The notes: generated from the letters alone by a model not told the origin. Shown: positions 32,557 through 42,090, counted from the stretch's first letter. The stretch is DNA of 64,000 nucleotides from Candidatus Peribacteria bacterium RIFOXYB1_FULL_54_35 (GCA_001787755.1 MFYJ01000011.1:1-64000); one strand, 5' to 3'. Made by a program: numbers and translations.

Positions 32557-33257
32557 TAGGAACGCGTGGAATGGTTGGTAGCAGGCAGTGGACTATGTTT
32601 CCTCTGGTCCAGAAAACAAGAGAGATCTTCCCGGTCATACCCAAGGGAACGCATTGCGTGCCCTTCCGACTGCATCATCTCCCACAGCAGTTCCGCCGTA
32701 TACAGGCACCGGTGCTGGAAATCGTCCAACCGAGCTGCCAGATTGGCGGGAGGCGTCCTGCGGATGGATGTCTCGTCGAACGTCTCCCCTGCCATCCGCA
32801 GTGCCAGGATGAGATCCTCCACTAGTCGTTCCTGCCTGCCAACGAAGCCCCCCGGCAGTGTGTACTCCTCTCCCAGATATCCCCTGTACATGTTTGAGAC
32901 TCCTCCGGGGAAATAGGTGAGAGCATTGCGCAAAAACTGATGGAAATTATCGGAGGCACATTGCCGTTCGAAAGGATTGTGCTCGTTCCACCGTTTATTC
33001 TTTGTGCAGTACGCCCAATGGGACTGGTACCAGCTCAAAGGGTTCCGCACGAATGTGAAAGCGAACATCTGTAGGGGAACAGCCTGCGGTGTCGCATGGA
33101 GGAACAACCCGCGGGAATCAATCAGCGGCATATCCACCGGACCGAGTACCCCAACCTCATTCGTGGGAATCCCTGCTTTCTGAATTGCACCCCTCACCCA
33201 TGATCCCCCCGTTTTGGGGATGTGATAGAACACCGAGTGTGGGAGGAGAAGCGCCAT
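32556..33257 (-). CDS. Sulfotransferase family protein 2
   Basis: 233 aa. FYHIPKTGGSWVRGAI and FTFVRNPLSWYQSHWAYCTKNK give the PAPS-binding elements. The C-terminal part diverges (EDLSCFLDQRKHSPLPATNHSTRS). Middle AYFPGGVSNMYRGYLGE replaces the helical segment of the other copies. Overlaps paralog 1 by one base, hence co-translated. Confidence 0.9.
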   Translation of the reverse strand: MALLLPHSVFYHIPKTGGSWVRGAIQKAGIPTNEVGVLGPVDMPLIDSRGLFLHATPQAVPLQMFAFTFVRNPLSWYQSHWAYCTKNKRWNEHNPFERQCASDNFHQFLRNALTYFPGGVSNMYRGYLGEEYTLPGGFVGRQERLVEDLILALRMAGETFDETSIRRTPPANLAARLDDFQHRCLYTAELLWEMMQSEGHAMRSLGYDREDLSCFLDQRKHSPLPATNHSTRS

Positions 33258-33280
33258 GATTCAAAGTGAAAGGAAATGTA

Positions 33281-33934
33281 TCACTCCGCACTGCAAACCG
33301 GCCGCCCCAGAATGACCGGATCTTCTGCATATCCATACTTCTCCACCGCTTCCCGCTCCACTTCCAGAACAAGCTTCCTGAGCGTTTCCGGGTACTGGCA
33401 CTTTTCTCGCAAACCCGGATCTCGGGAAGCCGTATTCGCAGGGGGCGCTGAGCACAGGAGCTGTTCATCGAATGTCTCCCCTGCCATATGGAGCGCGCAC
33501 ACGAGATCGTCTGCAAGGGATTCATAGTGCCCGATAAAATCCGCACTCTCGAAAAGGCGGTACATCTGCGAGATGTACGCCGGCCTGTACGCAATGACCT
33601 TGCGGACAAACTCTTCAAAATTCTCCGACCGGACTTTGCGGATGAACGGCCCGTTGTCCGGCCAGTTGTTCTTCATGTTGTGTGCCCACTGGGACTGGTA
33701 CCACGTGAGCGGGTGCCGCACGAAGCAGAAGCTGAACTTGTCCTGCAGTAAGATATTGTGGGGAGATGCATGGTAGAAAGCATATCGTAGCTCCTGGAGC
33801 GTTTCTTTCCCGCACACATCGCTGGCCGCGATTTCATTCACCGGTATGCCGGCACGGTGAGTAGCCTCACGCACCCACACTCCCCCCGTCTTGGGGATGT
33901 GGTAGAACACCGAATGAGGCAGCTGGAGAGCCAT
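33281..33934 (-). CDS. Sulfotransferase family protein 3
   Basis: 217 aa. FYHIPKTGGVWVREATHRAGIPVNEI, CFVRHPLTWYQSQWAHNMKNNWPD. Opens the tandem array 47 nt from the divergent lysS. The three paralogs share the same domain order but only moderate identity, so they may act on different acceptors such as glycan or tyrosyl hydroxyls. Confidence 0.9.
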   Translation of the reverse strand: MALQLPHSVFYHIPKTGGVWVREATHRAGIPVNEIAASDVCGKETLQELRYAFYHASPHNILLQDKFSFCFVRHPLTWYQSQWAHNMKNNWPDNGPFIRKVRSENFEEFVRKVIAYRPAYISQMYRLFESADFIGHYESLADDLVCALHMAGETFDEQLLCSAPPANTASRDPGLREKCQYPETLRKLVLEVEREAVEKYGYAEDPVILGRPVCSAE

Positions 33935-33981
33935 GGGAAGTACCTGAGCTTACAGAATCCTCCTTCCAAGAGGAAGCCAAC

Positions 33982-36111
33982 ATGGGTATTCTTTGGGTGA
34001 TGGACGAATTCCGCCTGAAGAAAGCAGAGACACTCCGCAAAAAGGGCACCCCCCCCTATGCGGCAACATTTGACCGCACTCACATGCTGGGAGAAGGGCG
34101 AAACCTGAGTGACGGAACCAAGATCCGCGCCGCCGGGCGCGTGATGCTCTTCCGGGAGATGGGCGGGATGATCTTCGCAACCCTGCAGGACCATACCGGC
34201 CGTCTGCAGGTAGCGTGGAAAGCGGATGAAATTCCGGAGGAAGAGTTCAGAAATGTTCTGGAGTTCGTGGACCTCGGAGACATCATCGGCATCTCCGGCG
34301 AGCGCTTCACCACGAAGAAAGGCGAACCAACTATTCTTGTGAAAGAATGGACCATGCTCTCCAAGGCTCTCCGCCAGCCTCCGGAGAAGTGGCATGGCAT
34401 CGCCGACCAGGAGACAGCCTGGCGGCAGCGGTACCTGGATCTCATGAGCAACCGGGAGACGTATGACCGCTTCCTCTTCCGAAGCTTATTTCTCAGGCGG
34501 TTGCGTGAATTCTACTGGGCACACGATTTCATAGAGGTAGAAACGCCCGTCCTCACCAATGCGGCCTCCGGCGCTCTTGCTACTCCGTTCGTCACACACC
34601 ACAAAGGGTACGATCTGGATGTCTTCCTGCGCATTGCCGCAGGGGAGACATTCCAGAAGGAATGCCTTGTCGGCGGGTTTGACCGCACGTTCGAAGTGGC
34701 ACGCTGCTTCCGGAACGAAGGGCTCGATCCCAGTCACCTCCAGGACTTCACGATGGTGGAGCACTACGCTGCATACTGGGACTACGAGCAGAACATGGCA
34801 TTCACGGAAGAAATGCTCAGTATAATCCTCAAAGATCTGATGGGAACGACAAAGCTCCAGATCCCCAACCGCGAGGGGAAGCTTCTGGCAGTGGATTTTA
34901 AGCCGCCATGGCCGCGCGCGAGCATCGCGGAACTGATTCAGCACGACTGTGGCATAGATATTCGTTCCACCGCAACAGCGGATGACCTCCGGAAAGAAAT
35001 CACCCGGAAGAAGATCCACCTGGAAGTGGATATTGCCTCACTCGAACGCGGAAATCTGATCGACCAGCTCTACAAGAAAGTAAGCCGCCCGAAGATCGTG
35101 CAACCGACCTTCCTCACGAACCACCCCACCGATCTCTCCCCGCTCGCACGGCTCAATGACGATGATCCGGCCATCACCGACCGGTTCCAGCTGGTGGTAG
35201 GCGGATGGGAGATTGTGAATGCGTACTCCGAGCTCATTGATCCTGTGGACCAGGCACGGCGCTTTGAGGAGCAGGCGAAAGCACGCGCAAAGGGTGACAC
35301 GGAAGCACACCGAAAAGATGATGAGTTTGTGAAGGCACTGGAGTACGGCTGCCCGCCGTGTTCCGGTCTCGGCATGGGCATAGACCGTATTGTTGCCCTG
35401 CTCACACGACAGACAAACCTGCGCGATGTTGTGCTTTTCCCACTCATGAAACCTCTGCAGAAGGAACCGAATGGATCTGGTACAATTCCCTCCTCGTCCT
35501 CTCCACACACTATGTCAGACATTCCCCTGCTCCAGCATGCCGACTATGGCCACATGCTTCCTGCAGCGCATGGCCTCCTCAAAGCCCACGCTCTGCAGAC
35601 CCATGCCCACCTCATCGCGACTGGTGCCGCAATGGAAGCCTTCGCAAAGAAATTTGGGGGGCATCCCGAGACATGGAAAGTCGCAGGAATGCTGCATGAC
35701 TTGGACTGGGACAAACTCGATAAAGATTTTGAGCAACACTGCGGAAAACCCCTTGAGGAAATGCTCCGTACCGTTGAAGCACCGCAGGAGCTCCTCGCAG
35801 ATATCCGCGCACACTACGCAGAGAAATACGGCGCGGAATACCCTCTCAACTCGATGCTCCGGAAGTGCCTCTACTGCGTCGATGAACTCACGGGGTTCAT
35901 CATTGCCGTTGCACTCGTCCGTCCAAGTAAAAAACTTGCAGATGTGGAAGTGAAGAGCGTGAAGAAGAAACTCAAGGAAAAATCCTTTGCCGCACAGGTG
36001 AGACGCGAGCAGATCATGGCATGTGAGGAGATGCTCAAGATGCCCCTAGATGAGTTCATCGCGCTCACGCTGGATGCCATGAAGAAGGTTGCTGGTGAAC
36101 TGGGGCTCTAG
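33982..36111 (+). CDS. lysS: Lysyl-tRNA synthetase fused to an HD-domain protein
   Basis: 709 aa. Residues about 1-495: class II LysRS with OB-fold anticodon domain (AAGRVMLFREMGGMIFATLQD), motif 2 FRNEGLDPSHLQDFTMVEHY, and motif 3 GLGMGIDRIVALL ending LRDVVLFPLMKP, where the family normally stops. A Ser/Pro linker (about 496-510) leads in frame to MSDIPLLQHADYGHML (residue 511), an HD hydrolase with GMLHDLDWDKL. A TGGTACAAT extended -10 and a CT-rich leader precede that Met, so the HD protein (199 aa) may also be made separately. ATG 34000 is an alternative start. Confidence 0.9.
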   Translation: MGILWVMDEFRLKKAETLRKKGTPPYAATFDRTHMLGEGRNLSDGTKIRAAGRVMLFREMGGMIFATLQDHTGRLQVAWKADEIPEEEFRNVLEFVDLGDIIGISGERFTTKKGEPTILVKEWTMLSKALRQPPEKWHGIADQETAWRQRYLDLMSNRETYDRFLFRSLFLRRLREFYWAHDFIEVETPVLTNAASGALATPFVTHHKGYDLDVFLRIAAGETFQKECLVGGFDRTFEVARCFRNEGLDPSHLQDFTMVEHYAAYWDYEQNMAFTEEMLSIILKDLMGTTKLQIPNREGKLLAVDFKPPWPRASIAELIQHDCGIDIRSTATADDLRKEITRKKIHLEVDIASLERGNLIDQLYKKVSRPKIVQPTFLTNHPTDLSPLARLNDDDPAITDRFQLVVGGWEIVNAYSELIDPVDQARRFEEQAKARAKGDTEAHRKDDEFVKALEYGCPPCSGLGMGIDRIVALLTRQTNLRDVVLFPLMKPLQKEPNGSGTIPSSSSPHTMSDIPLLQHADYGHMLPAAHGLLKAHALQTHAHLIATGAAMEAFAKKFGGHPETWKVAGMLHDLDWDKLDKDFEQHCGKPLEEMLRTVEAPQELLADIRAHYAEKYGAEYPLNSMLRKCLYCVDELTGFIIAVALVRPSKKLADVEVKSVKKKLKEKSFAAQVRREQIMACEEMLKMPLDEFIALTLDAMKKVAGELGL
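35478..35486 (+). promoter_or_regulatory. Internal extended -10 before the HD-domain start codon
   Basis: TGGTACAAT within the linker-coding part of lysS, 26 nt before the in-frame ATG 35512. The downstream pyrimidine tract (CCCTCCTCGTCCTCTCC) resembles leaders of other genes in the window. It suggests that the linker was once an intergenic promoter region. Confidence 0.5.
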
Positions 36112-36217
36112 ATGAGGAAACAGAAGAAACAGAGGAATTGAGAGAAAACAGAGGAGAAATCCAAAGCTTCCAATCTTCTAAATCCTCTGTTTCTTCTGTT
36201 TCTCCTATTTCCTCTTC
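36112..36217. repeat. Hairpin element H8
   Basis: Starts directly at the lysS stop. Left arm GAGGAAACAGAAGAAACAGAGGAATTGAG, right arm CCTCTGTTTCTTCTGTTTCTCC, loop around CCAAAGCTTCC. Arms share GAGGAAACAGAAGAAACAGAGG with H7, so these two are closely related. Confidence 0.85.
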
Positions 36218-36237
36218 CGTTGTATCCTGCTCCTCCT

Positions 36238-39200
36238 ATGTACCGGTTCTGGGGAAGCATCACCAAACAGGTCTTTGAGGCCCTAAAGCCGCAATGCATT
36301 GTGGAAATCGGCTGCGAGGACGGGAGGAACACCAGCAATATACTCCAGTACTGTGTCAGGAACAGCGCAGAAATCCATGCCATAGATGTGCAGCCGCTCT
36401 TCGACGCAGAAATTTGGGGACAGAGGCATGCAGGAAGACTGCATGTGCACAGAGGGAAAAGCCTGGATATCCTCCCGCGACTCACAACGTATGACGCCGT
36501 CCTGATAGACGGGGACCATAACTGGTACACCGTCTATCACGAACTCCGCTGCATTGAGCAACACATGGTTCAGCACGGCACCGATGTGCTCATTGTGCTG
36601 CACGACGTGGATTGGCCATATGCCCGCCGGGACATGTACTACAACCCCGAGGATATTCCCCCGGAGTACAGGCAGCCGCACTGCCGCGGTGGACTCACAC
36701 CGGAAAGGAGGGAACCACTGGAAGACCGCGGCTTCAACCCGCAGCACTTTCACGCCGTCCTGGAAGGAGGTGAGCGCAACGGCGTGCTTACCGCAGCGGA
36801 GGATTTTCTGAAGCAGTCCACGTACTCCTGGAAGCTCATCTGCATTCCCGGTATGAGCGGACAAGGCATTCTCGCAACCGAGCACCTTCTCCGAACCCAT
36901 CCTGCACTGAATGAACTCCTCTCTTCGCTGGAAATACCTGCTGCTCTCAAGCCACACCTGCAGCTGCTTTTGGATGATAGCGTAAAAAACTTCCTCAGTG
37001 CTCTGGACAGTAATATCCACAGAACAAAAACCGTCCATTCCATCGGGAGCGCACTTGCCCTGCACGTACGGCAAACGCTTCCCAATGGACAACGGGTGCT
37101 CCTGCGCTCAACGAGCAACAATGGCGAGCTCTGGGATGCATTCAGCGAGCACCGCTTTCTTGTCAGGCGTTGTGAGACTCGGGAGGAAATACCGGAGCAG
37201 CAGTATGACGTGAGTGTGTACACCGAACAGGCGCTGAGAAAAGAGAAGAATCTCTGTACTCCATACGAAGAAGCTCCTACAGGGAGCCTGCTGTGTCTTC
37301 TCGCTCAGGAATGGCCCTCTCCCCTTGCAAAACAGGATGCAATGCTGGTTGAGCAACTTACCTTCCATGGATGGGTACCGGCAGAAGAATACTCCTACCC
37401 GGGAACCACCTTGTTCTGGAAGACACGCCCTGTGGACATCGTGATTCCCATTCATGACGCCTACAAGCAGACTCGGCGGTGCGTGGAAAGCGTCCTGCAA
37501 AATTCGAAGGATGTTCCGTATCATATTGTGCTCATCGACGATTGCAGCACCGATGCCCGCATATTCCCATATCTGCGGTCCGTAGCGAACACCCACCCCA
37601 ACGTCACACTCATAGTACAGAAGGAGAATCTTGGGTTCGTACGGACTGCGAACGTTGGGCTCTCACTCAATGCAGACCACGATGTTGTGCTCCTGAACAG
37701 TGATGTAGAAGTCACAGAAGGGTGGCTGCGCCGTCTCACACTCACAGCCTACGAAAAACCGGACTGTGCGAGTGCGATTCCTCTCTCCAACGAAGCGTCT
37801 ATCTATTCATTGTTCTGGGAACACATAGGCATGATAAAGCAGAAAATAGGACCCAAAAATTTCGCAAGGATCATTGCGAAGCACTCCCTGAAGCTCAGAC
37901 CTGAAATACCTACCTCTGTGGGATTCTGCATGTTCCTGAAGAGAGATGTTCTCAAGACAATCGGCGTTTTTGATACGTCGTACGGCATGGGTTACGGCGA
38001 AGAGAATGACTGGTGTATGCGCGCCCGGCGGGCAGGCTACCGGCACTATCTCGCAGATGATTGCTTCATGTATCACGAAGGACAGGTATCCATGCGTGCA
38101 GCAGGCCATGTGCAGAAGGGACAAACCACAGATCCACGAAACGAAGCGATGCTCTCTGCGCGCTTCCCTGAATACCAACCGCTCATCGAGGCGTATCTGC
38201 AGCAGGACCGGAGCAGGCTCGCCATCCGCAATCAGTACTGCAGAGTGCTCATAAAAGCCCTCACAGTCGGCAGGAAACGCGTGGCTCACCTCCTCCACTT
38301 GAATCCATTCAGCAACATCGGAGGAACACAGCGGAATGTGCAGGACCTCATGACACAGTCAGGAGACGACTACTGCTCGCTCGCGATTTTCCCGGAGCTG
38401 GACCAGGAGAGACTGACAGTACTGGAGTACGCAGACGGCTTACAGTGCTGCAGCCATTTCCCTCTGGCACCGGAGAGTGGGGAACGCGGTCTCCGCGAAG
38501 TATTCGGAGAAATCCTGAAAAAGTACTCTGTAGACCTCCTGCACGTGCATCACTGCATGCACACTTCCTTCGGCCTCATAGAGGTGGCAAAGAAGTTGCA
38601 TATCCCGGTGGTCTTTAGCGTGCACGACTACTATGCACTCTCTCCCAATTTCAATCTCCTGCAGAGAGATGGGACGTACCATGGCATACCGAAGGATGAG
38701 GAATACTACGACGAGTTCCTCTCACTGAGTTACGGTGTGTGGCGCAGGCCTATAAGACAGGCTCTCAGCCAGACTGATGGCATTGTGGCGCCATCCCGCT
38801 CGGCACTGGCACTCTTCGACCAGGTGTACGGTGACATCGGAGGGCCGCGCTTCGTCATAGAACACGGAACGGACCCCTTATGGATACGAAAACCTGAGTA
38901 CCAGAAAGGTAGTACCGGCCCCATCTGCTTCCTGGGAAGTACACAGAGAAACGTAAAGGGGAAACAACTTGCCGAACAGGTCGCTCTGGAACTCGCCCGC
39001 CGTGGCCAGGAAGTTGTATTCCTCGGGACAGAGGAACACCACTGGCCGGTCCTGCAAGGGCAGCCTGGCATTCACTTCCGCGGCCTCTACAGACCGGACC
39101 AACTCTCAGAGAAACTGCAGCAGATACACCCCCGGCTCGTCTGCCTGCTCTCGAACTGGCCGGAAACATTCGGCTACACCCTCTCAGAAGCCTGGGCAGC

Positions 39201-39471
39201 AGGCATCCCCGCCTACGTCACAGACGTTGGCGCTCTCGGTGAGCGCATGCGGAGAGAGCAATGCGGTCGTCTTGCCCCCACCGAGGACCCTGTACATATG
39301 GCAGAAGATATCTGTGCATTTCTCGTCAGTGAGGACTACCAGAAAGCCTTACACAGAATCCAGCTTCTCCGGCTCCCTACTTGCAGAACAATGTGGCAGT
39401 CGTACCAGCGTCTCTACGATTCCCTGCTGGAAAAAACATTTTCCCACCTCGCACCCACCGTTCCACAGTAG
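36238..39471 (+). CDS. Three-domain methyltransferase-GT2-GT4 glycosyltransferase
   Basis: 1077 aa from ATG 36238. N-terminal (about 1-230) class I methyltransferase-like domain: CIVEIGCEDGRNTSNILQY, DAVLIDGDHNWYTVYHEL. Middle (about 395-640) GT2/GT-A: VDIVIPIHDAYKQTRRCVES, LIDDCSTD, NSDVEVTEGW, GYGEENDWCMRARRAGYR. C-terminal (about 680-1077) GT4/GT-B: LNPFSNIGGTQRNVQDLM, LHVHHCMHTSFG, CLLSNWPETFGYTLSEAWAAGIP. Probably assembles and caps a surface glycan in the cytoplasm. First gene of a plus-strand run of six. Confidence 0.92.
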   Translation: MYRFWGSITKQVFEALKPQCIVEIGCEDGRNTSNILQYCVRNSAEIHAIDVQPLFDAEIWGQRHAGRLHVHRGKSLDILPRLTTYDAVLIDGDHNWYTVYHELRCIEQHMVQHGTDVLIVLHDVDWPYARRDMYYNPEDIPPEYRQPHCRGGLTPERREPLEDRGFNPQHFHAVLEGGERNGVLTAAEDFLKQSTYSWKLICIPGMSGQGILATEHLLRTHPALNELLSSLEIPAALKPHLQLLLDDSVKNFLSALDSNIHRTKTVHSIGSALALHVRQTLPNGQRVLLRSTSNNGELWDAFSEHRFLVRRCETREEIPEQQYDVSVYTEQALRKEKNLCTPYEEAPTGSLLCLLAQEWPSPLAKQDAMLVEQLTFHGWVPAEEYSYPGTTLFWKTRPVDIVIPIHDAYKQTRRCVESVLQNSKDVPYHIVLIDDCSTDARIFPYLRSVANTHPNVTLIVQKENLGFVRTANVGLSLNADHDVVLLNSDVEVTEGWLRRLTLTAYEKPDCASAIPLSNEASIYSLFWEHIGMIKQKIGPKNFARIIAKHSLKLRPEIPTSVGFCMFLKRDVLKTIGVFDTSYGMGYGEENDWCMRARRAGYRHYLADDCFMYHEGQVSMRAAGHVQKGQTTDPRNEAMLSARFPEYQPLIEAYLQQDRSRLAIRNQYCRVLIKALTVGRKRVAHLLHLNPFSNIGGTQRNVQDLMTQSGDDYCSLAIFPELDQERLTVLEYADGLQCCSHFPLAPESGERGLREVFGEILKKYSVDLLHVHHCMHTSFGLIEVAKKLHIPVVFSVHDYYALSPNFNLLQRDGTYHGIPKDEEYYDEFLSLSYGVWRRPIRQALSQTDGIVAPSRSALALFDQVYGDIGGPRFVIEHGTDPLWIRKPEYQKGSTGPICFLGSTQRNVKGKQLAEQVALELARRGQEVVFLGTEEHHWPVLQGQPGIHFRGLYRPDQLSEKLQQIHPRLVCLLSNWPETFGYTLSEAWAAGIPAYVTDVGALGERMRREQCGRLAPTEDPVHMAEDICAFLVSEDYQKALHRIQLLRLPTCRTMWQSYQRLYDSLLEKTFSHLAPTVPQ

Positions 39472-39489
39472 TAGGATACCGCTCCTGTC

Positions 39490-41169
39490 ATGAACCATGT
39501 GCCACACAACCCACAGGCAGAGAAAACACTCATGGATGACCTCGCATTCCTGGAACACAAGTTGGAGGAACTAAAACGGGAAAAACAGGAACTCTATGAC
39601 AAACTTCAGCATCAACACATGCTCACCAGTGGGCTGCAGACTGAACTGGATCGCATCTACCGATCAAAGAGCTGGCGCTGGACTGCCTGCATGCGCAGGT
39701 ACGGAGAGCAGTATCGGCGGAGTGTGTACGGTTTGCTCGCGCACATAAAGAAATTGTGGGAAGAGATGGGCAGTCCATGCCCCCGGCTCGTTCGCTTCTG
39801 CCGCCACACACTGCTCGGCAGGTTCTGGCCTGTGAGGGAACACCCTTCCTCCTACTCCTCTGCACCCACTCCTCTTGAACCCGCACGGGCAACTGCGGAT
39901 GTCGCCGCGGTTGTCCTCTGTGCAGAGAGCGCAGCGCATGCGGCGGAGGCGCTGCAGAGCGTGCTCAGCCAGACTATGCCACCGAGGGAAATCCTCCTGA
40001 TAGATGCAACTCCGGAGCATTCCGCAGAGGACACAGCACAGAATTACGCTGCCCAAAATGTGCAGTATCTGCCCACTGCCGATTCCCAAACTCTGCATGG
40101 AACTGCCCTGGAGAGAACCGATGCAGGTACGCTCCTCTTCCTGCCCGAGAAGAACGTGCTCCATCCTGAGTTCATTCGTTGTGGCATGGATCTCCTCAAA
40201 CACTCACCGGGCCCAAGTCTGTGCTACTCGACACAGTGGTCCTTCGGGGCTGAGCAGAAGCAGCTGCAGACCCCTGCCGAACTCTCGGCAGCACAGGCAC
40301 ACATCCTCTCAGAAGGATGTATGGTGAAGCGGGAAACGCTCGCATCTGTGCGGGCTGCATCCAGTTTGCCCGCCGCCTTTGAGCAGCTGCTCTCTGCGGG
40401 GCATCGCTCAGCGCAAAGCCAGGGGATGTGTTTCGTCCGTACGGAAAAGCAGCAAAGTTCACACGGCCTTAAGCATGCTGTGCTCTGTATTCCCCTCTCC
40501 GGGAGAACCTGGGCCTGGCCTCTCACCACCTCGTTCCTGGAACAGCAGACGTATCCGCACGACCTGATCGACCTGGTCGTACTCGATACCTCCCAGAACA
40601 ATGCATTTGGAACACAGGTCAAAGGGTGGCTTTCGCAGTGCGACTACCGTTCACACACCTACCTCCAGGAAGCAGTGGGTGAACCGGGCATTGCCGATCT
40701 GCCGCGGGCCCAGATGACCGATGCAGTCTGTGACGCATGCGTGCGCATCTTCAACTGCCTCCGGCCGTACTGCACCGCCCCCGTCGCCCTCTTCCTGGAA
40801 GACGACGTGGTGCCGCCGCAGGACGCGTACACCCGGCTCTCCGCCCTCCTCGGGAAAGAAGTAGTGAGCGCATCAGGTCTCTACCGCCACCGGGGCAACA
40901 GGAAACCGGTCGCATGGAACTGGGATGAGCACGGCTTCCCCTCCTTTCCAAAGGAGAACAGAGGGATCACAACTATCGGAGGGAGCGGGTTCGGCTGCAT
41001 TGCCACCAGAGGCGACGTTGTGCGATCGTTCCAATTCTCCAGTGAACAACCCTTTCTCAACTACGACCATATGTTCTTCCGCGCAATGGTGCGGGATGGG
41101 CCGTGGCAGGCACTCCTCGATTGGTCCTGCGTATGCCGGCACTACTCAAGTACACAGTCATGGGTATAA
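39490..41169 (+). CDS. Glycosyltransferase with coiled coil and two degenerate GT-A modules
   Basis: 559 aa. N-terminal coiled coil (about 10-55, LEHKLEELKREKQELYDKL) and the IYRSKSWRWTACMR motif typical of polysaccharide glycosyltransferases, then a GT2-like domain (about 135-300) whose acidic motif is weak (LLIDATPEHSAED). The C-terminal module (about 330-559) has VVLDTSQNNAFGTQVKGWL, ALFLEDDVVPP and ITTIGGSGFGC, shared with the products at 42091 and 46487. N-terminal LLGRFWP is also shared with 46487. Stop overlaps the next start. Confidence 0.85.
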   Translation: MNHVPHNPQAEKTLMDDLAFLEHKLEELKREKQELYDKLQHQHMLTSGLQTELDRIYRSKSWRWTACMRRYGEQYRRSVYGLLAHIKKLWEEMGSPCPRLVRFCRHTLLGRFWPVREHPSSYSSAPTPLEPARATADVAAVVLCAESAAHAAEALQSVLSQTMPPREILLIDATPEHSAEDTAQNYAAQNVQYLPTADSQTLHGTALERTDAGTLLFLPEKNVLHPEFIRCGMDLLKHSPGPSLCYSTQWSFGAEQKQLQTPAELSAAQAHILSEGCMVKRETLASVRAASSLPAAFEQLLSAGHRSAQSQGMCFVRTEKQQSSHGLKHAVLCIPLSGRTWAWPLTTSFLEQQTYPHDLIDLVVLDTSQNNAFGTQVKGWLSQCDYRSHTYLQEAVGEPGIADLPRAQMTDAVCDACVRIFNCLRPYCTAPVALFLEDDVVPPQDAYTRLSALLGKEVVSASGLYRHRGNRKPVAWNWDEHGFPSFPKENRGITTIGGSGFGCIATRGDVVRSFQFSSEQPFLNYDHMFFRAMVRDGPWQALLDWSCVCRHYSSTQSWV

Positions 41170-42056
41170 CCAGACCCCATGCACGGCCTCATATTCTCCT
41201 GCTCATCGACCAGCATCACTGGGCCTTTGGAACGCTCGCACGGGCAATCAGGCAGCACCTCAGTGACCACTTTGCATTCACAATAGCAGCGGTGAAAGAC
41301 CGCCCACTGATCGATGACACACAGTTCGACATCCTGCATGTGTTCTTTGAGGCAGAGACCTACCACCATCGGTTTCTCACAGGGCATGCCAAAGTCGTCA
41401 AAGGCGTGTACAGCCATAAATGGGAAAAAGAGAGGGGGCTTTCTGCCCAGGAGCTCTACCACCACTACTTACGTGAAGCTCATGCGATTGTTATTCCCAA
41501 TACGAAACTGCTCCATAGCCTCGCTGAGATCCCGCCACCTGTCTACCTGATACCGGAGGGTGTGGATACTGATGTCTTCATTCCCACTTCCCATAGATCC
41601 GGTCCATTGAAAGTTGGTTGGGCAGGCAAGCCTAACCGGGATATCAAACGTCTCCCTTGGCTCCAGCAGGCATGCGAAGGACTCTGTGAGCTCTCTCTCG
41701 CCACTGGCGACCTCACACAGGAGGATATGGTGCATTTTTACAATACGATTGATATCATTGCCTGCAGCTCAGAAGCGGAGGGCAGTCCCCGGCCTCTCAT
41801 AGAAGGCATGGCGTGCGGAGCATTCCCCGTGAGTTTCGATGTCGGCATCGCAAGGGAACTGATCGATTCAGAAGTGAACGGCCTTCTCATTGAGGAGGAA
41901 TCTGTCCGATCCCTCCGCAAAGCCCTGCAGTGGTGCAAAAGCCATACGGAATACATCCGGAGCACTGCTGGGAAGAATGTCGAACTTATGCGGGCCACCC
42001 GCAGCTGGCAGAGTACCCTGCCACGCCTGGCTGAAGTGTATTCTTCCCTGCTCTAA
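41160..42056 (+). CDS. GT4-family glycosyltransferase
   Basis: 298 aa, ATG 41160 overlapping the previous stop by 10 nt. Short GT-B protein: IVIPNTKLLHSL, YLIPEGVDTDVFIPT, LKVGWAGKPNRDIKRL and IDIIACSSEAEGSPRPLIEGMACGAFPVSFDVGIARELI (donor-binding E-x7-E). Cytoplasmic. Likely adds a sugar during surface glycan synthesis. Confidence 0.93.
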   Translation: MGITRPHARPHILLLIDQHHWAFGTLARAIRQHLSDHFAFTIAAVKDRPLIDDTQFDILHVFFEAETYHHRFLTGHAKVVKGVYSHKWEKERGLSAQELYHHYLREAHAIVIPNTKLLHSLAEIPPPVYLIPEGVDTDVFIPTSHRSGPLKVGWAGKPNRDIKRLPWLQQACEGLCELSLATGDLTQEDMVHFYNTIDIIACSSEAEGSPRPLIEGMACGAFPVSFDVGIARELIDSEVNGLLIEEESVRSLRKALQWCKSHTEYIRSTAGKNVELMRATRSWQSTLPRLAEVYSSLL

Positions 42057-42090
42057 TCGTTCTTCCTGCGCACAGGATACCTAAAAAAAT

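Noticed and set aside
33982-36111. LysRS-HD fusion as a simple annotation artefact
   Set aside because: The sequence given has no stop between the domains; a sequencing error cannot be excluded but is not visible.
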